From: Sipunculus nudus | Taxonomy: Eukaryota > Annelida > Sipuncula > Golfingiida > Sipunculidae | Assembly (NCBI GenBank): GCA_026874595.1 | Contig: CM049317.1 | Coordinates: forward strand, 40,138,401 to 40,202,400 | Reading direction: 5' to 3' | DNA: 64,000 bases | In this document: piece by piece, positions 22,797 through 34,500 of the stretch | Layout of the letters: the number at the start of each line of letters is the position of its first letter | Numbering within the stretch: the stretch's first letter is position 1 | Translations under genes and position numbers: made by a program | Notes under the pieces: generated by a model | Database searches by the model: none | Seen by the model: only the letters and a program-made list of their open reading frames with translations | What the model was told of the DNA's origin: nothing

Positions 22797-23602
22797 CTAA
22801 TATCAGTTGTTTTAATTTCTCATAATCTGAATTCACGGTCTTTGAGTTACACCATTTCTCAAAAAGTACCTCTTTCTCATGAGCAAATTCAACATGAGTT
22901 TGAGTATATGTTCTCCGTAAATTTCGAAACCTTTGTCTGTAAGCTTCAGGCACTAATTCATATGCATGAAGAATAGCATATTTGAGAGAATCATTATTTG
23001 AACATTCTTCTACAGATAAAGAAGAATATATTTCTTGGGCTTTTCCAGTGAATACACTTTGTGCCAAAATAGGCCATAACTCTATTGGCCACCTAAGATT
23101 TTTAGCGATTTTCTCAAAGTGTAGAAAGAATTTATCTACTTCTTTTTCATTGAATGAGGGAACTAATCTGATATGTCTGTTAGGGTCTAAAATTCCACCC
23201 GTTGCAGAATCTTCTTTTTTATCCTCATCAAATTTTAGTTTAAGTTCTAGTTCTTTTAACTCTAGTTCTTTCATTTGTAGTTCTCTATTTATTTCTAATT
23301 CTCTAGCCTCTTTAGTCATTTGTAGTTCTCTATTTATTTCTAATTCTTTTAATTTCAATTGATATTCATATTGACCAGAGTCAGCACCTTTTTGTGGTTC
23401 TGGAGGGTACAATCCCAAAACGGAATCCTCAAACAGATCATTATCCACAAGATGTTCTACAATTCTCCTTTTTAATTCTGACTTTCTCATTGACTGTTTT
23501 CCTTCTATATTTAATTTGTTACAAGTTTCCAATAACTCAACCTTTTTTCATTTGGTCTAAGACCTGCGTAGTGGGATTAACTATAAATTTATCAATATCC
23601 AT
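22771..23602 (-). pseudogene. gag: Gag capsid part of the Gmr1-like element
   Basis: The start ATG is at 23600-23602. A one-base insertion in an A run (about 23545-23550) shifts the frame, so the continuous part begins near 23532. The N-terminus has a SAP-like KSELKRRIVEHL. Next is a striking coiled-coil repeat, ELEINRELQM repeated three times with KELELKELELK, then the capsid: LVPSFNEKEVDKFFLHFEKI and AILHAYELVPEAYRQRFR, typical of SCAN-related gypsy gags. It would form the particle shell. Frameshifts at both ends make it a pseudogene. Confidence 0.88.
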
Positions 23603-23849
23603 TTTGAGTTTTTTATGAGTTTGTCATATAAAAATATGAAATAACCAATATTCTACTATATGAAATACTTATTTCTAAAAAATATATGACTATACAATCT
23701 ACTACAATGTTACTAATGTTTACTGTGAGTCTTTCTTACTTTAGAAATTCACATCAAAAATGAAACTATGATATTTGAATCAATACTCAAAATAGAAAGA
23801 ACCCCAATTCATACCCCTAAAGAAAACGAGCCATAAAGAGAAAAGCAAG

Positions 23850-23863
23850 CGGACGAGCCCCCA
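23850..23863 (-). other. Primer binding site of the Gmr1-like element
   Basis: Minus strand TGGGGGCTCGTCCG, five bases after the 5' LTR end. It matches the start of the classical tRNA-Pro-type primer site. Agreement stops after 14 bases. Its position next to the LTR independently fixes the LTR boundary and the orientation. Confidence 0.85.
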
Positions 23864-23868
23864 TTTTA

Positions 23869-24535
23869 TGTTGCGTGTAGCACACAACATCCCCGAGTTC
23901 CACTCACACAACGAAGATGTTTAATGAAAAACTGACTCACAAATTTAGTACAAAAATATATATAATTATTTAAACAAACATTATTTACAATATATACAAC
24001 ACATGAACACAAACTCTCTAACACATAATAACTAAAACTGGGTGCGGTACAAAATGAAGAAATACTTATCTGCTGTAAATCAAAGTCACTGGTGCTGGTT
24101 CGACGAAATAAAAATGACTCCGGGTTGCTCTGAGGAGTCATAAGGAAAGTTCAGTTCATAATCTGTGCACAACCATAATAAAATCCAAAACGTCCAAAAA
24201 GTCTCCGCCTTATCACAAGGAGACAACATATCATCAGGCCTGGATATCCCTGGATATCAGTTCTTGTTTGCAACCCTATTCAAAATCACTAAATGAAGGG
24301 TATTTATAGTGTCTGTGGACCTTAATGCAATATCCACTTTTAAATTCCAGTTCAGGTTGTTTAACCGCTGTTAATGAATGAATGAAAGCGTTCTCTTTGT
24401 CCGTTTATTTGTTGTTGCCGGAGTTCAATAGATGACTGTAAGCGACACGGGTCAACGCGTCCCTGTTGTTCCTGGGTCAATGGTTCTAAGGTCCTTCCGT
24501 GAGTGCCCTGCCATCGCGTACGGACATACATCACA
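23869..24535 (-). repeat. Gypsy (Gmr1-like) 5' LTR, full length (667 bp)
   Basis: On the minus strand it starts TGTGATGTATGTCC and ends in a hairpin containing the palindromic TTGCGTGTAGCACACAAC (plus-strand reading, about 23871-23888). A TATA box on the minus strand is at about 24302-24310 (plus tatttatag). The segment 24182-24535 is shared with the 3' LTR. It is flanked on the right by the target duplication ATAC. Confidence 0.87.
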
Positions 24536-24539
24536 ATAC

Positions 24540-24849
24540 TCTGGTCACGATCTACATGTTATGGTGGAATCACTTCTACAGAAAACAGGAAGGTGTTGTT
24601 AGGTCAGTGGGGACCTCCGGAATTGTAGATTCTAACAAGACTTGTTCTCCTAACTTAATGCAATACATGAATGGCAGGATTATCTAATAGGTAAGAAACA
24701 AATATCTTCCCATATGTGTAGACCAAATATAAACAGGTGACATTCCCTCCAATGACACTCACACATGAATTCTTACATTATCGCCCATGTTAACAACTAT
24801 CGTCTCTAATATTTTTGACAATGTGAAAGGCTGCAAGATGGCACTTACA
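24540..24849 (-). repeat. BEL 3' LTR, right piece
   Basis: From about 24696 ('aaatatcttcccatatgtgt') it matches the intact LTR at 40657-40806. The first about 155 bases have no match there. It ends ...CTTACA at 24849, followed by the minus-strand polypurine tract of BEL (about 24850-24862). Confidence 0.82.
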
Positions 24850-24974
24850 CTCCCCCTTCTAAATCACTTTGATTTTACCTCGCACATGTAAAACTTTAGA
24901 CATATATCATACAATATTAGGAGATAAATGTATCTTATAAAAAAGTCCTGTACTAAATTTGACATACACATAAC

Positions 24975-25618
24975 TTACAATATCTGTTCTTCACTTTCAA
25001 GTAATAATCTAAGCTTGTGTATTGGGCGTTCTAAATGAAAATATTTAGAAAGGCGTTTGCCCGAATTTGAGAGATTACGGTCAGCTCTCACAAGATTTAC
25101 CTTGCGGACCAAGTTGTCCTGATCTGTGTTTGCCTCAACGACTCGTCCTAACCTCTGTTCTCCACGAGTACCTTCTTCGTCCCAGGATCACAATGTAGCC
25201 CTTTCTGAGATTTCTGGTTTTCTAATGCCATCTGTCTAATTTGTAAAGTAGAGATGTAGTCTTTCCTCCAACGATTCCAGAATTCCTGAGCCAGATGTTG
25301 AACCTTTCTCCACCTCTTCCTGGCGTACACATCAACCTTTGTGAACTCGCCCGTTGATGTTAGAACAATTTTCGACTTGAGTGGCATGAGCAAATGGTTT
25401 GGCGTCAGCGGTTCCATGTGTGGATCGTTCAAGTCCTGGACTGATAGAGGTCTACTGTTTATGATCGCCATGACCTCATACAGAAACGTTCTGAGTGTGG
25501 ATGTATCCAATCTACCCTTATACTGATGAAACATGGTCGTGAGGATGCGCCTAATCGTCCTGATGTGACGTTCCCAGCAACCGCCCATATGACTCGAATG
25601 AGGCGAATTCATAATCAA
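24975..25618 (-). pseudogene. pol: BEL/Pao integrase C-terminal region (DUF5641-like)
   Basis: Contains SHMGGCWERHIRTIRRIL, which carries the catalytic glutamate of BEL integrases. It is followed by TLRTFLYEVMAIINSRPLS, the LTPNHLLMP block and RKRWRKVQHLAQEFWNRWRKDYI, all typical of the BEL-specific C-terminal domain. A frameshift near 25150 moves the last about 60 codons to another frame, reaching a TAA at 24975-24977. The 3' LTR follows. The integrase domain is thus split over several frames. Confidence 0.9.
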
Positions 25619-25693
25619 CTAGCAGCCGTGTTTCTCCAAATAGCTCTTTATTTCATCATCTTTCGTTTCTTGGCAGGCTTTCTTGAGCTTTTT

Positions 25694-26005
25694 TTAAAGC
25701 TTTTTTTGAGCAATAAAGTTTGAACCTTGGTCGCATCGTATAGTCTGAATAGGTCCTCTAATGGCAATAAAGCAGCGCAGCCCATTTATGAAGGCGTCGA
25801 TAGTCATATTATCCAAAAGTTCAATATGAATGGCTCTAGACGCCATGCAAGTGATTATGAGCCCGTATGTCTTCACTTCCTTTCTTCCATTCTTGATTAG
25901 AAACGGTCCAAAACAATCGAGACCACAGTGAGTGAATGGTGGGACTTCTTCCAGTCTATCGGTTGGAAGATCAGACATCTTCTGACCTAAATTCTTGCCT
26001 CTCAA
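25694..26005 (-). pseudogene. pol: BEL/Pao integrase catalytic core
   Basis: Has PPFTHCGLDCFGPF (first aspartate), KTYGLIITCMASRAIHIELL and IRCDQGSNFIAQKKL (second aspartate). The frame stops here, and the glutamate is in the next piece (25618). It overlaps the zinc-domain piece by four bases in a different frame. Family identity is clear from the LDCFGPF/CMASRAIHIE pair. Confidence 0.9.
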
Positions 26006-26520
26006 TCGCCTGCAGGTGACGCTTTGAGTATGACAGATGAAACAGTTCTACTTCCTGTTATGATCCAGTATCCCTTGGATCTGATTTCATTTATGGTGAA
26101 ACCTCTGCCCTGATGAGCAACATCCTGGTGACACCTTTTGATCAAGAGCTCTGTAATGTGACTGGATGGAGCTAGAATCACTGGATGTTTCAACTGCAGT
26201 GAATGTGCCGATCTTCGAATTCTGGCACCAACTCGTAGTATGCCATCTTCATCCACAAAGGGATCTTAAGAGTTTAAACGATTTCCCTTTGGTAGAGCTC
26301 CATTGGCTTTGGTAGCGTGTATCTCTGTCTTAAACTCATTATCTTGTACGATCCGTATGATCTTACTTTCTGCCTCTCTATGGATCTCTTGGTGTGAGGG
26401 TGTCAACTTCCTTTTCAAGCGGACTGCACGTATAATTACACCTACTGCACTTAGCAATTGTTTCCAGTCAGAAAACTTCTTTAGCTTCTTTAATATACTT
26501 CTTGATTCCCAGTTTCAGTA
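26002..26520 (-). pseudogene. pol: BEL/Pao integrase zinc domain and preceding linker
   Basis: The linker reads SDWKQLLSAVGVIIRAVRLKRKL (26266-26470), which normally sits after RNase H. A frameshifted piece follows with LKHPVILAPSSHITELLIKRCHQDVAHQGRGFT (26002-26256), the H...H part of the zinc domain; the paired cysteines are lost in a frameshift. The linker directly follows a truncated RT, so the RNase H/A17 region has been deleted. Confidence 0.82.
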
Positions 26521-26527
26521 ATGTTCA

Positions 26528-27420
26528 CTATGGCTCTAATTCCGGATCACTAGCTGACAGCTCATGACATAAATCTCTCAGGTCTCGAACTACACTGATT
26601 GCTTCTTTTTCGCTATTGAAGCTCCCCAAACCATCATCCACATAAACATTTCTCATTAAGAATTCGCTGACCGCTGTATCATAATCGTCCTTGTAATCTG
26701 TAGCCAGTTGTTTGGTTCCAAAGTTTGCGCAGCCAAAGGAACTCGTTGCTCCAAATAAGTGCACCTTCGTTCTATAAACTGTAGGTTCCTCGTCAGTATC
26801 TCCATTTTCCCACCAAAGGAAACGCAAGCAGTTACGATCCCTAGGTTCCACTCTGAATTGGCGAAATTTGTTTTCTACATCACCTACTACTGCAATGGGT
26901 CTCTCTCTGAATCTACAGAAACCTCCAACTAAGTTGTTCATCAACTCTGCTCCTTGTAGAAGATGATCATTCAAGGACGTGCCACAACTCTGAGCACTGC
27001 AGTCAAACACGACCCTTATTTTCCCAGGTTTTTTTAGGGTGATAAACACCGTGATGAGGAATATACCAGCTTCTCGTCAAAAGGGACTGGTTCTGCATCT
27101 CCACGTTGTATTATCCCATTCATGAAATGTGTGTAGTCTTCAGCATACTGAGGGTTTGACTTTAATCTTTTCTTCAAATGGTCTAACCGTCTTTGAGCCA
27201 TTAGCTTACTTTCAGGAAGTATCGGCAAGCCATTTCCAAATGGCAGTGGCATCTCAAAGTACCCTTCTGAATTTCGATGAACATTTTGCTTCAATTCATT
27301 CATGAATTTCATATCCTCTTGAGACATGGTTGTTCCATCGTCTCGTTCTTGGAAGTCTGATTCCAAAACTTTGAGTATCTCTGGTGCTGGGATATCTTCT
27401 CTAACCCTGGTGTGACGCAC
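26528..27420 (-). pseudogene. pol: BEL/Pao reverse transcriptase, 3' end deleted
   Basis: Two overlapping frames. The upstream piece (27034-27420) has LPFGNGLPILPESKLMAQRRL and FMNGIIQRGDAEPVP. The RT palm (26528-27049) has GKIRVVFDCSAQ, SLNDHLLQGAELMNNLVG, VVGDVENKFRQFRV (normally a second aspartate region), LRFLWWENGD, HLFGATSSFGCANF and the catalytic YVDD box. It ends at PELEP, then a stop. Thumb and RNase H are missing. A one-base frameshift joins the two pieces. Confidence 0.9.
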
Positions 27421-27729
27421 AAGGCCGATTACTCTTTGGTTGTTTTGCTCTTGATTTATCTACAGCTCATATGGGCTTGACCTGGTTAGAATATCGATTT
27501 TCACGAGCCAGACAGTTCAAATGAGGCCTTTTTCTAGTGACTACCCTTCAAGGTATGTGATCTGAATTGGAAGGTATGAAGCTACGGCTAACAGTATCCT
27601 AACAGGCCTACAGTTGGTAAAATTATCTTCTTGCTGGACTAGAAGCCCCGGACTAGCAAATTTTCTGTTTTCCTGCTCTCAGTTCTACTTGTATTAGTCA
27701 TAGTTGTCAACTTCAAAATGGTGGGCGTA
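27421..27729 (-). other. Degenerate BEL pol spacer
   Basis: Lies between protease and RT. Stops occur in all frames. It should encode the protease C-terminus and pre-RT linker, but only short unalignable remnants remain. Confidence 0.5.
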
Positions 27730-28199
27730 TTAGAAACCTGGAGTGTCTTCCAAAATAAATGACGTATCACTCTGTGTGTCTAATAAGTAATATACAAGTA
27801 CTTCTTCACTTGGCCTTTCTCTTGAACTCAGAAACACGGGAACAATCATACTTGAAGGAGAAGTCTGGTTAATGCCGACAACTTCAGTATTTGCCCCACA
27901 TGATCGGCCTGTATCAATCGTAAATACTTCTGCAGCGCCTCCACACAGGGTGATGGGGTGCTTCTTACCACATTCTGTACATACTGCTTTGAACTGGCAT
28001 TTCTTGGATAGGTGTCCTTTACCTAAACAACCAAAACATAGTCCATTAGTCATTATAAATTTCTTTCGATCATTTGGAGTTAGTTTCTTAAACTTCCAGC
28101 AGTCTTCAAGATTGTGGTGTGACCTTTCGCAAAACATATAGGTTCTGATTTCATTCAATGGTTGTGTAGTCCCGTTAGGTTGAGCTTGCCTTGTGGTTT
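27730..28199 (-). pseudogene. gag-pol: BEL/Pao Gag zinc knuckles and protease start
   Basis: Cysteine-rich region of BEL type: YMFCERSHHNLEDCWKF, LCFGCLGKGHLSKKC and CTECGKKHPITLC. It is followed after about 40 residues by the protease start, VYYLLDTQSDTSFIL. Retropepsins usually have DTG/DSG. The DTQ form here is one I recall as recurrent in BEL elements, so I read it as a family variant and not a new mutation. The frame ends at 27730. Upstream, at about 28200, the CR1/jockey-like LINE begins. Confidence 0.88.
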
Positions 28200-30478
28200 A
28201 GTTTACAAAGATTTTATTCAACAAAGTGAATACAATTGGGCAACAGACAATGTCTATTCAAAATGCCCTTTTGTTTTATAAACAAATAATATAAATTGAA
28301 GCAATAAATAATCGTTTGAATGATACATGTACTACTGTTATAAGAGTGAACAAATATAAAACAAAAGACATAACAGTGCCAAAGTTATACAAAACTCTGA
28401 TCCTTAGGAATTCGGATTAAGTAAATCGGTTTGTCACAGAAATATGGAGCTGGACCTGCTCGAAAATGAAACAGTTTTCTTTAAATGAGAGGTCATTATC
28501 GCCATATAACATTAGATCTATTCCTAGAGGACGAAGGTTTTTCAAGTTGACTTCAAGGTGCCTTCTGGGTTCACAGTATAATGGACATTTTTAGAGGTAA
28601 TGTTCGATTGTTTCATTAGCTATACCACATGCACACAGTGGATTATCTATGATCTTCATATAAAACAAATGAAAGATTAGAGCACAGCATTTCACTCTTA
28701 ATCTTGCATGTAATATTCCTAAGTTTCTTTTCCCTATTAATTCATGTTGATTCGATTTCCGTTTCTTCCTATTTAGTTTCTTTTTTAATTCTGTGACCGT
28801 TGTGCAGTTTTTCAATGAACTATCCAGACTATTCCAGACACGACATGTATGTGGAATAAACGATTCCAAGAAAAGAGATGTTCTACATCTGAAATTGTCC
28901 AAATCGTGAATGTTTCGTAAGGAATACTGCACACGTTCGTGAATACGTCTAGGAACGTACTGTGACAAATAGTTTGGCGTAAACCCATTGATCATTTTAT
29001 ATAGCATTGTTAATTGAGATTTTTCTCTACGATCCTGCAAGGTCTCCCAGCCAAGTTCATTATAAATTTCCCGATTACTAGTTCCTTAAAGTGCTCCAGT
29101 GACAACTCTGGCTGCATATAACTGGATCTTTTCTGGTTTAATTGCGTCTGCCTGTGTTATATTAGTCCACATGATACTCCCATATCAAGTATGTACTTAA
29201 ATTTGTTCAATACGTCAATTCTCTTCTGTGCTTTCTTACATACTTCTGAAATGTGATCAGACCATGATCGTCCCGAAAGTTTATACCCAAGTGTTTGTGT
29301 TTAATTGTATAAGGCAGATTAAAACCATCGAAGGACAAAACTGGATTTAAATGGTCACGTTTATGGGAAATATACATTGCTTTAGTTTTTGCTGGATTAA
29401 ACGTCACCAGCCACTAATCTGCCCACGCTTTTATCGAAGATAAATCATTATTCAAACTAGAATTAGAATTACACAAGTTGACAAACAGTGTTGTATCGTC
29501 TGCGAAAAGTCTTTTATACATGACACCATATCAGCTATGTCGTTAATGTATATAAAAAATAATAAAGGTCCCAAGACTGATCCCTGAGGTACTCCAGCTT
29601 TTATATTACCCCAGTCAGAACAACCGCCCCGAATGACGACTCTCTGTTGCCTATTATGTAGGTTACTTTTAAACCATAACAGAAATGTGCCATCTATACC
29701 AATCCGCTTTAACTTGTACAATTGTCCTTTATGCCATACTCTTTCAAGAGCTTTGGATATGTCACAAAACACAACATTGACGTCCATCCTTTTGTCTAAG
29801 GCCTCACAGAACAGATGATAAATTTCTACTAACTGATTCACTGTGGAATCTCCTGGTATAAATCCGCATTGAAATTTTGTTATCTTTTTATGTTCACGAA
29901 GAAAATTAAACGTATACTTAAATATTGCTTTCTCGGCAATTTTGGAGACACAACTTAGAACAGATATAGGCCGATAATTAACAACAAGTTGAGGATCATA
30001 CTTTTTATATATGGGAGTTACGTGGGTTTTTTCCATGCATCTTGTACTCGGCAGTGTTCAAGTGAATGGTTGATCAAATGGCACAGAGGTGCAGCTAAAA
30101 CATCAGCGGTTTCCTTGAGTAATCGTGGACTAATGTTATCAGGACCTGCCGCTTTACTTGCATCAAGAGATTTTAATATATCCAAAACATCCGTTTGTTT
30201 AACAATAATACGGGTAAGTTTTACTCCATCGTCGTTTGTGTTAATCTCAGGTAGGGTAGATCACTATGTAAATCATCGATTTGGCAGTTTGAAAGGAAAC
30301 AATCATTGAACAAATCTGCCTTAACTTTCTCGTCATTTACTAAGATTCCATTACTTATTATAGGTGAATCAGGTGTCTGAGGTTTAAATTAATTAGATGT
30401 TTCACAATTTTCCACCAATATTTTGGCGAAGAGTTATTTTTTATCTGAAGATGATTGATCAAATTTAAATTATATTCC
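28200..30478 (-). mobile_element. 5'-truncated CR1/jockey-like LINE, reverse transcriptase and C-terminus
   Basis: A non-LTR retrotransposon remnant without endonuclease. RT block (29452-30036): NYRPISVLSCVSKIAEKAI, KFQCGFIPGDSTVNQL, VFCDISKALERVWHKGQLYK (catalytic D), AGVPQGSVLGPLLFFIYIND, then a one-base frameshift into the FADD box (about 29500). The C-terminal piece (28591-29040) has CACGIANETIEHYL, the end of a CCHC-type motif. Upstream, 30040-30470 reads decayed pre-RT sequence (LDASKAAGPDNISPRLL). It interrupts BEL between gag and the zinc knuckles, and some BEL gag sequence is missing there. The 3' end is near 28200; no clear duplication was found. Confidence 0.8.
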
Positions 30479-31253
30479 TGTTTAATATAATACTGAATGG
30501 ATTTCCAAATCTCTTTTCTAGGACATTACTTATAGCCAAGTACGCTTCTTCAGTATTAAGGTAAAAAAACACTTCAACAGCTTTTATTGCCTCTCTAGTT
30601 AAGTACTTCCTCAGGTAGTGGATCTTTTGTGCAGGTTTAATTCCTTTATTGACGATCAATGCGGTAAATGTGGACTTCCAGGATGGATAGTGCATAGGGT
30701 TCCCATCGAACACAAATGGTTCCGATGTTTGGAGCCTGCACAAAGTAATTGTTTCTGAGAAGGCTTTAGTCAGTTCACTCGTTGTGAGTGGTAAAGTTGA
30801 CAACGAATCACAGGCTTTGCTAGGGGTTCAGCTCTTACAGCTCCAAGTTGAGACACTGGGCTTTGGGGTTTAGGCTCATCATTATTTGCTATACTTTTAA
30901 CTGAAGACATCTCCAGAGCTGACATCTCCGCTTCTGCTTTCTTGATTACCATTTCTAATCTCTGGTCTTCAATTTCTTGCTTTCTTCTCTTGATCTCAAA
31001 CTGAATCTCATCTTGTCTGGCTCTTTCCTTGACCTAAATCTCCTCTTGTCTGGCTCTCTTTTTGGCCTCAAATTTCGCTTATTCTAATTTCTGTCGCCCT
31101 TCAATAAGCTTCACTTCTAATTCCACTTGTAAGGCAGCAGCTCTAGCTGCAAACAGAGCTCTCTTAGAGGAAGTGGTCGAGTGTGTTTTTAAACTGACCT
31201 TGTCAGTCTCAAATGGATCTTCTTGTTGTAGTCTATCCAACAGCTGTCTCAAA
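30465..31253 (-). pseudogene. gag: BEL/Pao gag, central part (coiled coil and DUF1759-like capsid)
   Basis: From the LINE insertion point (31253) the frame reads LRQLLDRLQQEDPF, then a long glutamate/lysine/arginine coiled coil with two stops (near 31079 and 31037). It continues as MVIKKAEAEMSALEM (30770-30952), and after a frameshift the capsid module: TSEPFVFDGNPMHYPSWKSTF and PAQKIHYLRKYLTREAIKAVE, the DUF1759 signature of BEL gags. It is cut at LEKRFGNPFSII by the LINE at 30478. Confidence 0.88.
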
Positions 31254-31263
31254 GCACTGCTAT

Positions 31264-31264
<1 letters not shown>
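31254..31264. repeat. Target-site duplication of the L1/Tx1-type LINE, left copy
   Basis: GCACTGCTATG, repeated exactly at 37963-37973 on the other side. With the adjoining T residues the match reaches 14 bases. It lies immediately beyond the LINE's poly(A). Confidence 0.95.
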
Positions 31265-31304
<40 letters not shown>

Positions 31305-31543
31305 TCTCAGACAATATTTTACAACTATGACAACAAAAATAACGACCAACAGAATAACAGCTACATAAGAAATAACTGTAACAATACACTACCACATTAC
31401 ATAAACACCACATTACATGACAGTAGATATACATCTCTACATACATTTACACATATGCATACATATACAGACATAAATTTTACATATCTGCACATCTTTA
31501 AAACGTATAGATAATTTACACTAATGTACTCCTCTAATAGCTA

Positions 31544-34500
31544 TCAAAGTAAGTCTGCCCATTTTTTACTGAATTCATCTGACCTATTTTCATTTTTTGC
31601 AATTAACTCTTCAATTTTTACATACCATTTAAATTTTACTATAAACTGTTCTATCTTTGGTAATACCTCGTTCAACTTACACTGATACAAGTACTGTTTA
31701 CCCAACAATATAATAACATTTTCAACATCTTTCCCGTGTGGTAAGCCAAATACAATATTAATTTCATTCCACTGAAGTTTAAGTGATTTTGTTTTTAACC
31801 ATTTATCTATACCATCCCAGAAATGTTGAGTAAAGTTGCATTGGTATATTAAATGTTCTATGGACTCCCGTGAACATTTACAAAATGTACATAAATTGCT
31901 ATCTTTCAGGCCACATTTATGTAGCCAATCGTTAACTGTTAGAGTCCTTGTTAAGATTTTATACTGTAATTCAAGTAATCGTTTATCTCTAGTATACTTC
32001 CTGGTCATGGTTAGAATATTGCTCCACTCTTTTTCAGGTATATCATAGGCCATTAAATAAAAACTTTTCCCAGGTATTTCTTTAATCTGGATTTTGCCTA
32101 GAAAATATTCATACATGTCCCTAGATTTTATAGAACTCAATTGTTCCCAAAGTTCATCTGGAGTAGAATTAATCTTGTAAATCTCCTTATCATCTGAATC
32201 TCCCCTCACAGACTGACGCCTATAATTCTTAATCTTAGACAGAATTGCTCTCCATAAAGTATATAAGTATAAAGGTGCCCCTTTTGCCTTCCAGCTGTCA
32301 TATGGAATATTATTACCTGAAGCATCATATAAATCAGTAACATATACCATACCTAAGTGAAACATGACGGAATTATATACAGTCTTCCCCTCCACAGTTA
32401 TATCTTTATTATTCCATATGATCGCCGGACCTTCGGATTTGTATACACTTTTCCATACTTTCAAAGTATCTTTATAAAACAAAGGAATCTTATTTAATGT
32501 GGAATCATCATAATTACTGCCCATCAAGAGTAGCATATTTCCACAAGATGAACAAAGTCTATCAATTAAAGTATTTAAAAGGCGATTGCTTCCTTTAATA
32601 TACCGTTTCAGCCATATAATCTTTTGTGTATTTATCATACACTGGATATTTACCATCTTTAGGCCCCCTTCCTCATACCTCAGACATAGTAAATCCCTAT
32701 TTATTCTACCTTTGGGGCTACCTTTCCATATGAATTTAAATAAAAGCTCATTTATTTCTTTTAAAACATCCTTTGTTACATGTATCACTGTCAAAACATA
32801 CTGAAATATTGAAAATCCTAAATTTTTAGCTAATAATATTCTGCCCTGCAATGTTAGATTTCTAGTTTTCCACATATTTAGTGTTCGTTTAGCTTTTTCT
32901 ATTTTTGGTCTAATGTTATTCTCAACTGTCTGGCGGTCATTGTGTGTGATTGTTATACCTAGAACTGTTATACTGTGTTTCCATTGCCCTTTAAGGGGCA
33001 TATCAGTTCTGAACCGCTGAGAACCAATCCACATAAATTCCGTCTTCTCTTGGTTAGCCTTGAGACCTGACAAATTTCCAAACTCATCTATTGTTTGTAA
33101 AAATATTTTAGCAGACTCGTGATCCTGTAATAAAAGTGTCATGTCATCAGCATATTGAACTAATTTAATTTCATCTACATCATTTAGACTAATTCCTTTA
33201 ATATCTCTTTTCCCTCTTATTATAATTGACAAGATCTCAATCGCTATCACAAATAAGTATGGAGAGAGGGGGTCTCCTTGACGTACCCCTCTTTCAACAT
33301 CAAAGTAAGCACAGCTGAATCCTTGATTCATAATACACGACGAGATACCGTTATAAAACGTTTTGACCCATCTAATTACTTCAGGACCAAAATTAAACTG
33401 TTCCAACGCTTCAAAAATATAGTCCCATTCTAATGAATCAAAAGCTTTTTCTATATCTGCGCAGACAATAATACCTGGTTTATTTCTTCTTTTAAGATAT
33501 TCCATAGTGTCTAGTATCATCCTTACCCCTTCACCAATATACCTGCCTTTTATAAAACCTAATTGATTATAGTGTATGATGGAGGGTAATACTTTCATTA
33601 GTCTCGAGGCAATAGCTTTTGAAGCAATTTTATAATCTACATTAAGAAGTGAAATAGGTCTCCAATTTTTTATAAACATTCTGTCTTTTCCTTTTTTATC
33701 TAATAAAGTGATAACAGATTGCTTTTGCGAAGGAGACATTTCCTGATATTTAAAGGCTTCATTAAATGAATCGAGTAATAAATCGCCAAGAATAGGCCAA
33801 AAATGTTTATAAAATTCTGAAGTAAATCCATCGTTTCCGGGCGATTTATTATTTTTCATGCTCTTAAGAGCTTTTTCACATTCCTTTAATGTTAGAGGGC
33901 CTTCACAAAATTTCATTTGTTCATCGGTTAATTTTGGGAAGCTATCTTCAGGAATTATGTTCCGTAAGTGTAAATCTCTTGTACAGTCTCGTTTTGAGCT
34001 ATACAAGTTTTTATAAAACTGTCTGATTTCTTTCATTATATCTTGACGTCTAGTGAGTATATCCCCATTTTCTGCATTCAATGATCTGATACATTTCCTT
34101 ATAGCATTCCGTTTCTCCAAATTAAAAAAATATTTACTACTTTCTTCACCTTCTTGTATCCAACGCGCTTTTGCTCTAATTCTCGTACCTTCTGCTTTCT
34201 TTTTATCCAATTCTTTAATGGTCTCTTTAATTTCAAAATATTCTTCTGAAATCTGATTTTCATTTTCAAGTAAGGTCAGTTTTTCACATAATTCTTTATA
34301 GTTTTTCGCTCGTTTTAAACATTTTGATTTACTATAATCTATCGTGAATTTTCGAACATGATATTTTACAAGTTCCCATTTTAGTCGTGCATTTTCTAAA
34401 TTTGTAAACTCTTTTTTCCATGTACTTATATTCTGGGAGATAATCTTTGTATAATTTTCATCTTCCAGTAAGGAATTATTAAATTTCCAGTACCCTTTTC

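Larger units (their letters stand above)
17451..24535 (-). mobile_element. Gmr1-like Ty3/gypsy retrotransposon, integrase before RT
   Basis: Minus strand, flanked by the 4-bp duplication ATAC (17447-17450 and 24536-24539). The 5' LTR is 23869-24535, the 3' LTR 17451-17829, the primer binding site next to the 5' LTR, and a purine tract next to the 3' LTR. Coding order is gag, zinc knuckle, protease, integrase, RT, RNase H. Integrase upstream of RT is normal for Ty1/copia but exceptional in Ty3/gypsy, where it defines Gmr1-type elements. RT and integrase sequence here are clearly gypsy-like. Integrase and RT share one frame with a single TAA between them. Degenerate: frameshifts in gag and RNase H, stops in protease and at the integrase/RT junction, and a MITE in integrase. 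Confidence 0.88.

Noticed and set aside
31062-31514. 150-codon plus-strand open frame with a poly-F tract
   Set aside because: It is the complement of the LINE poly(A) and of BEL gag.
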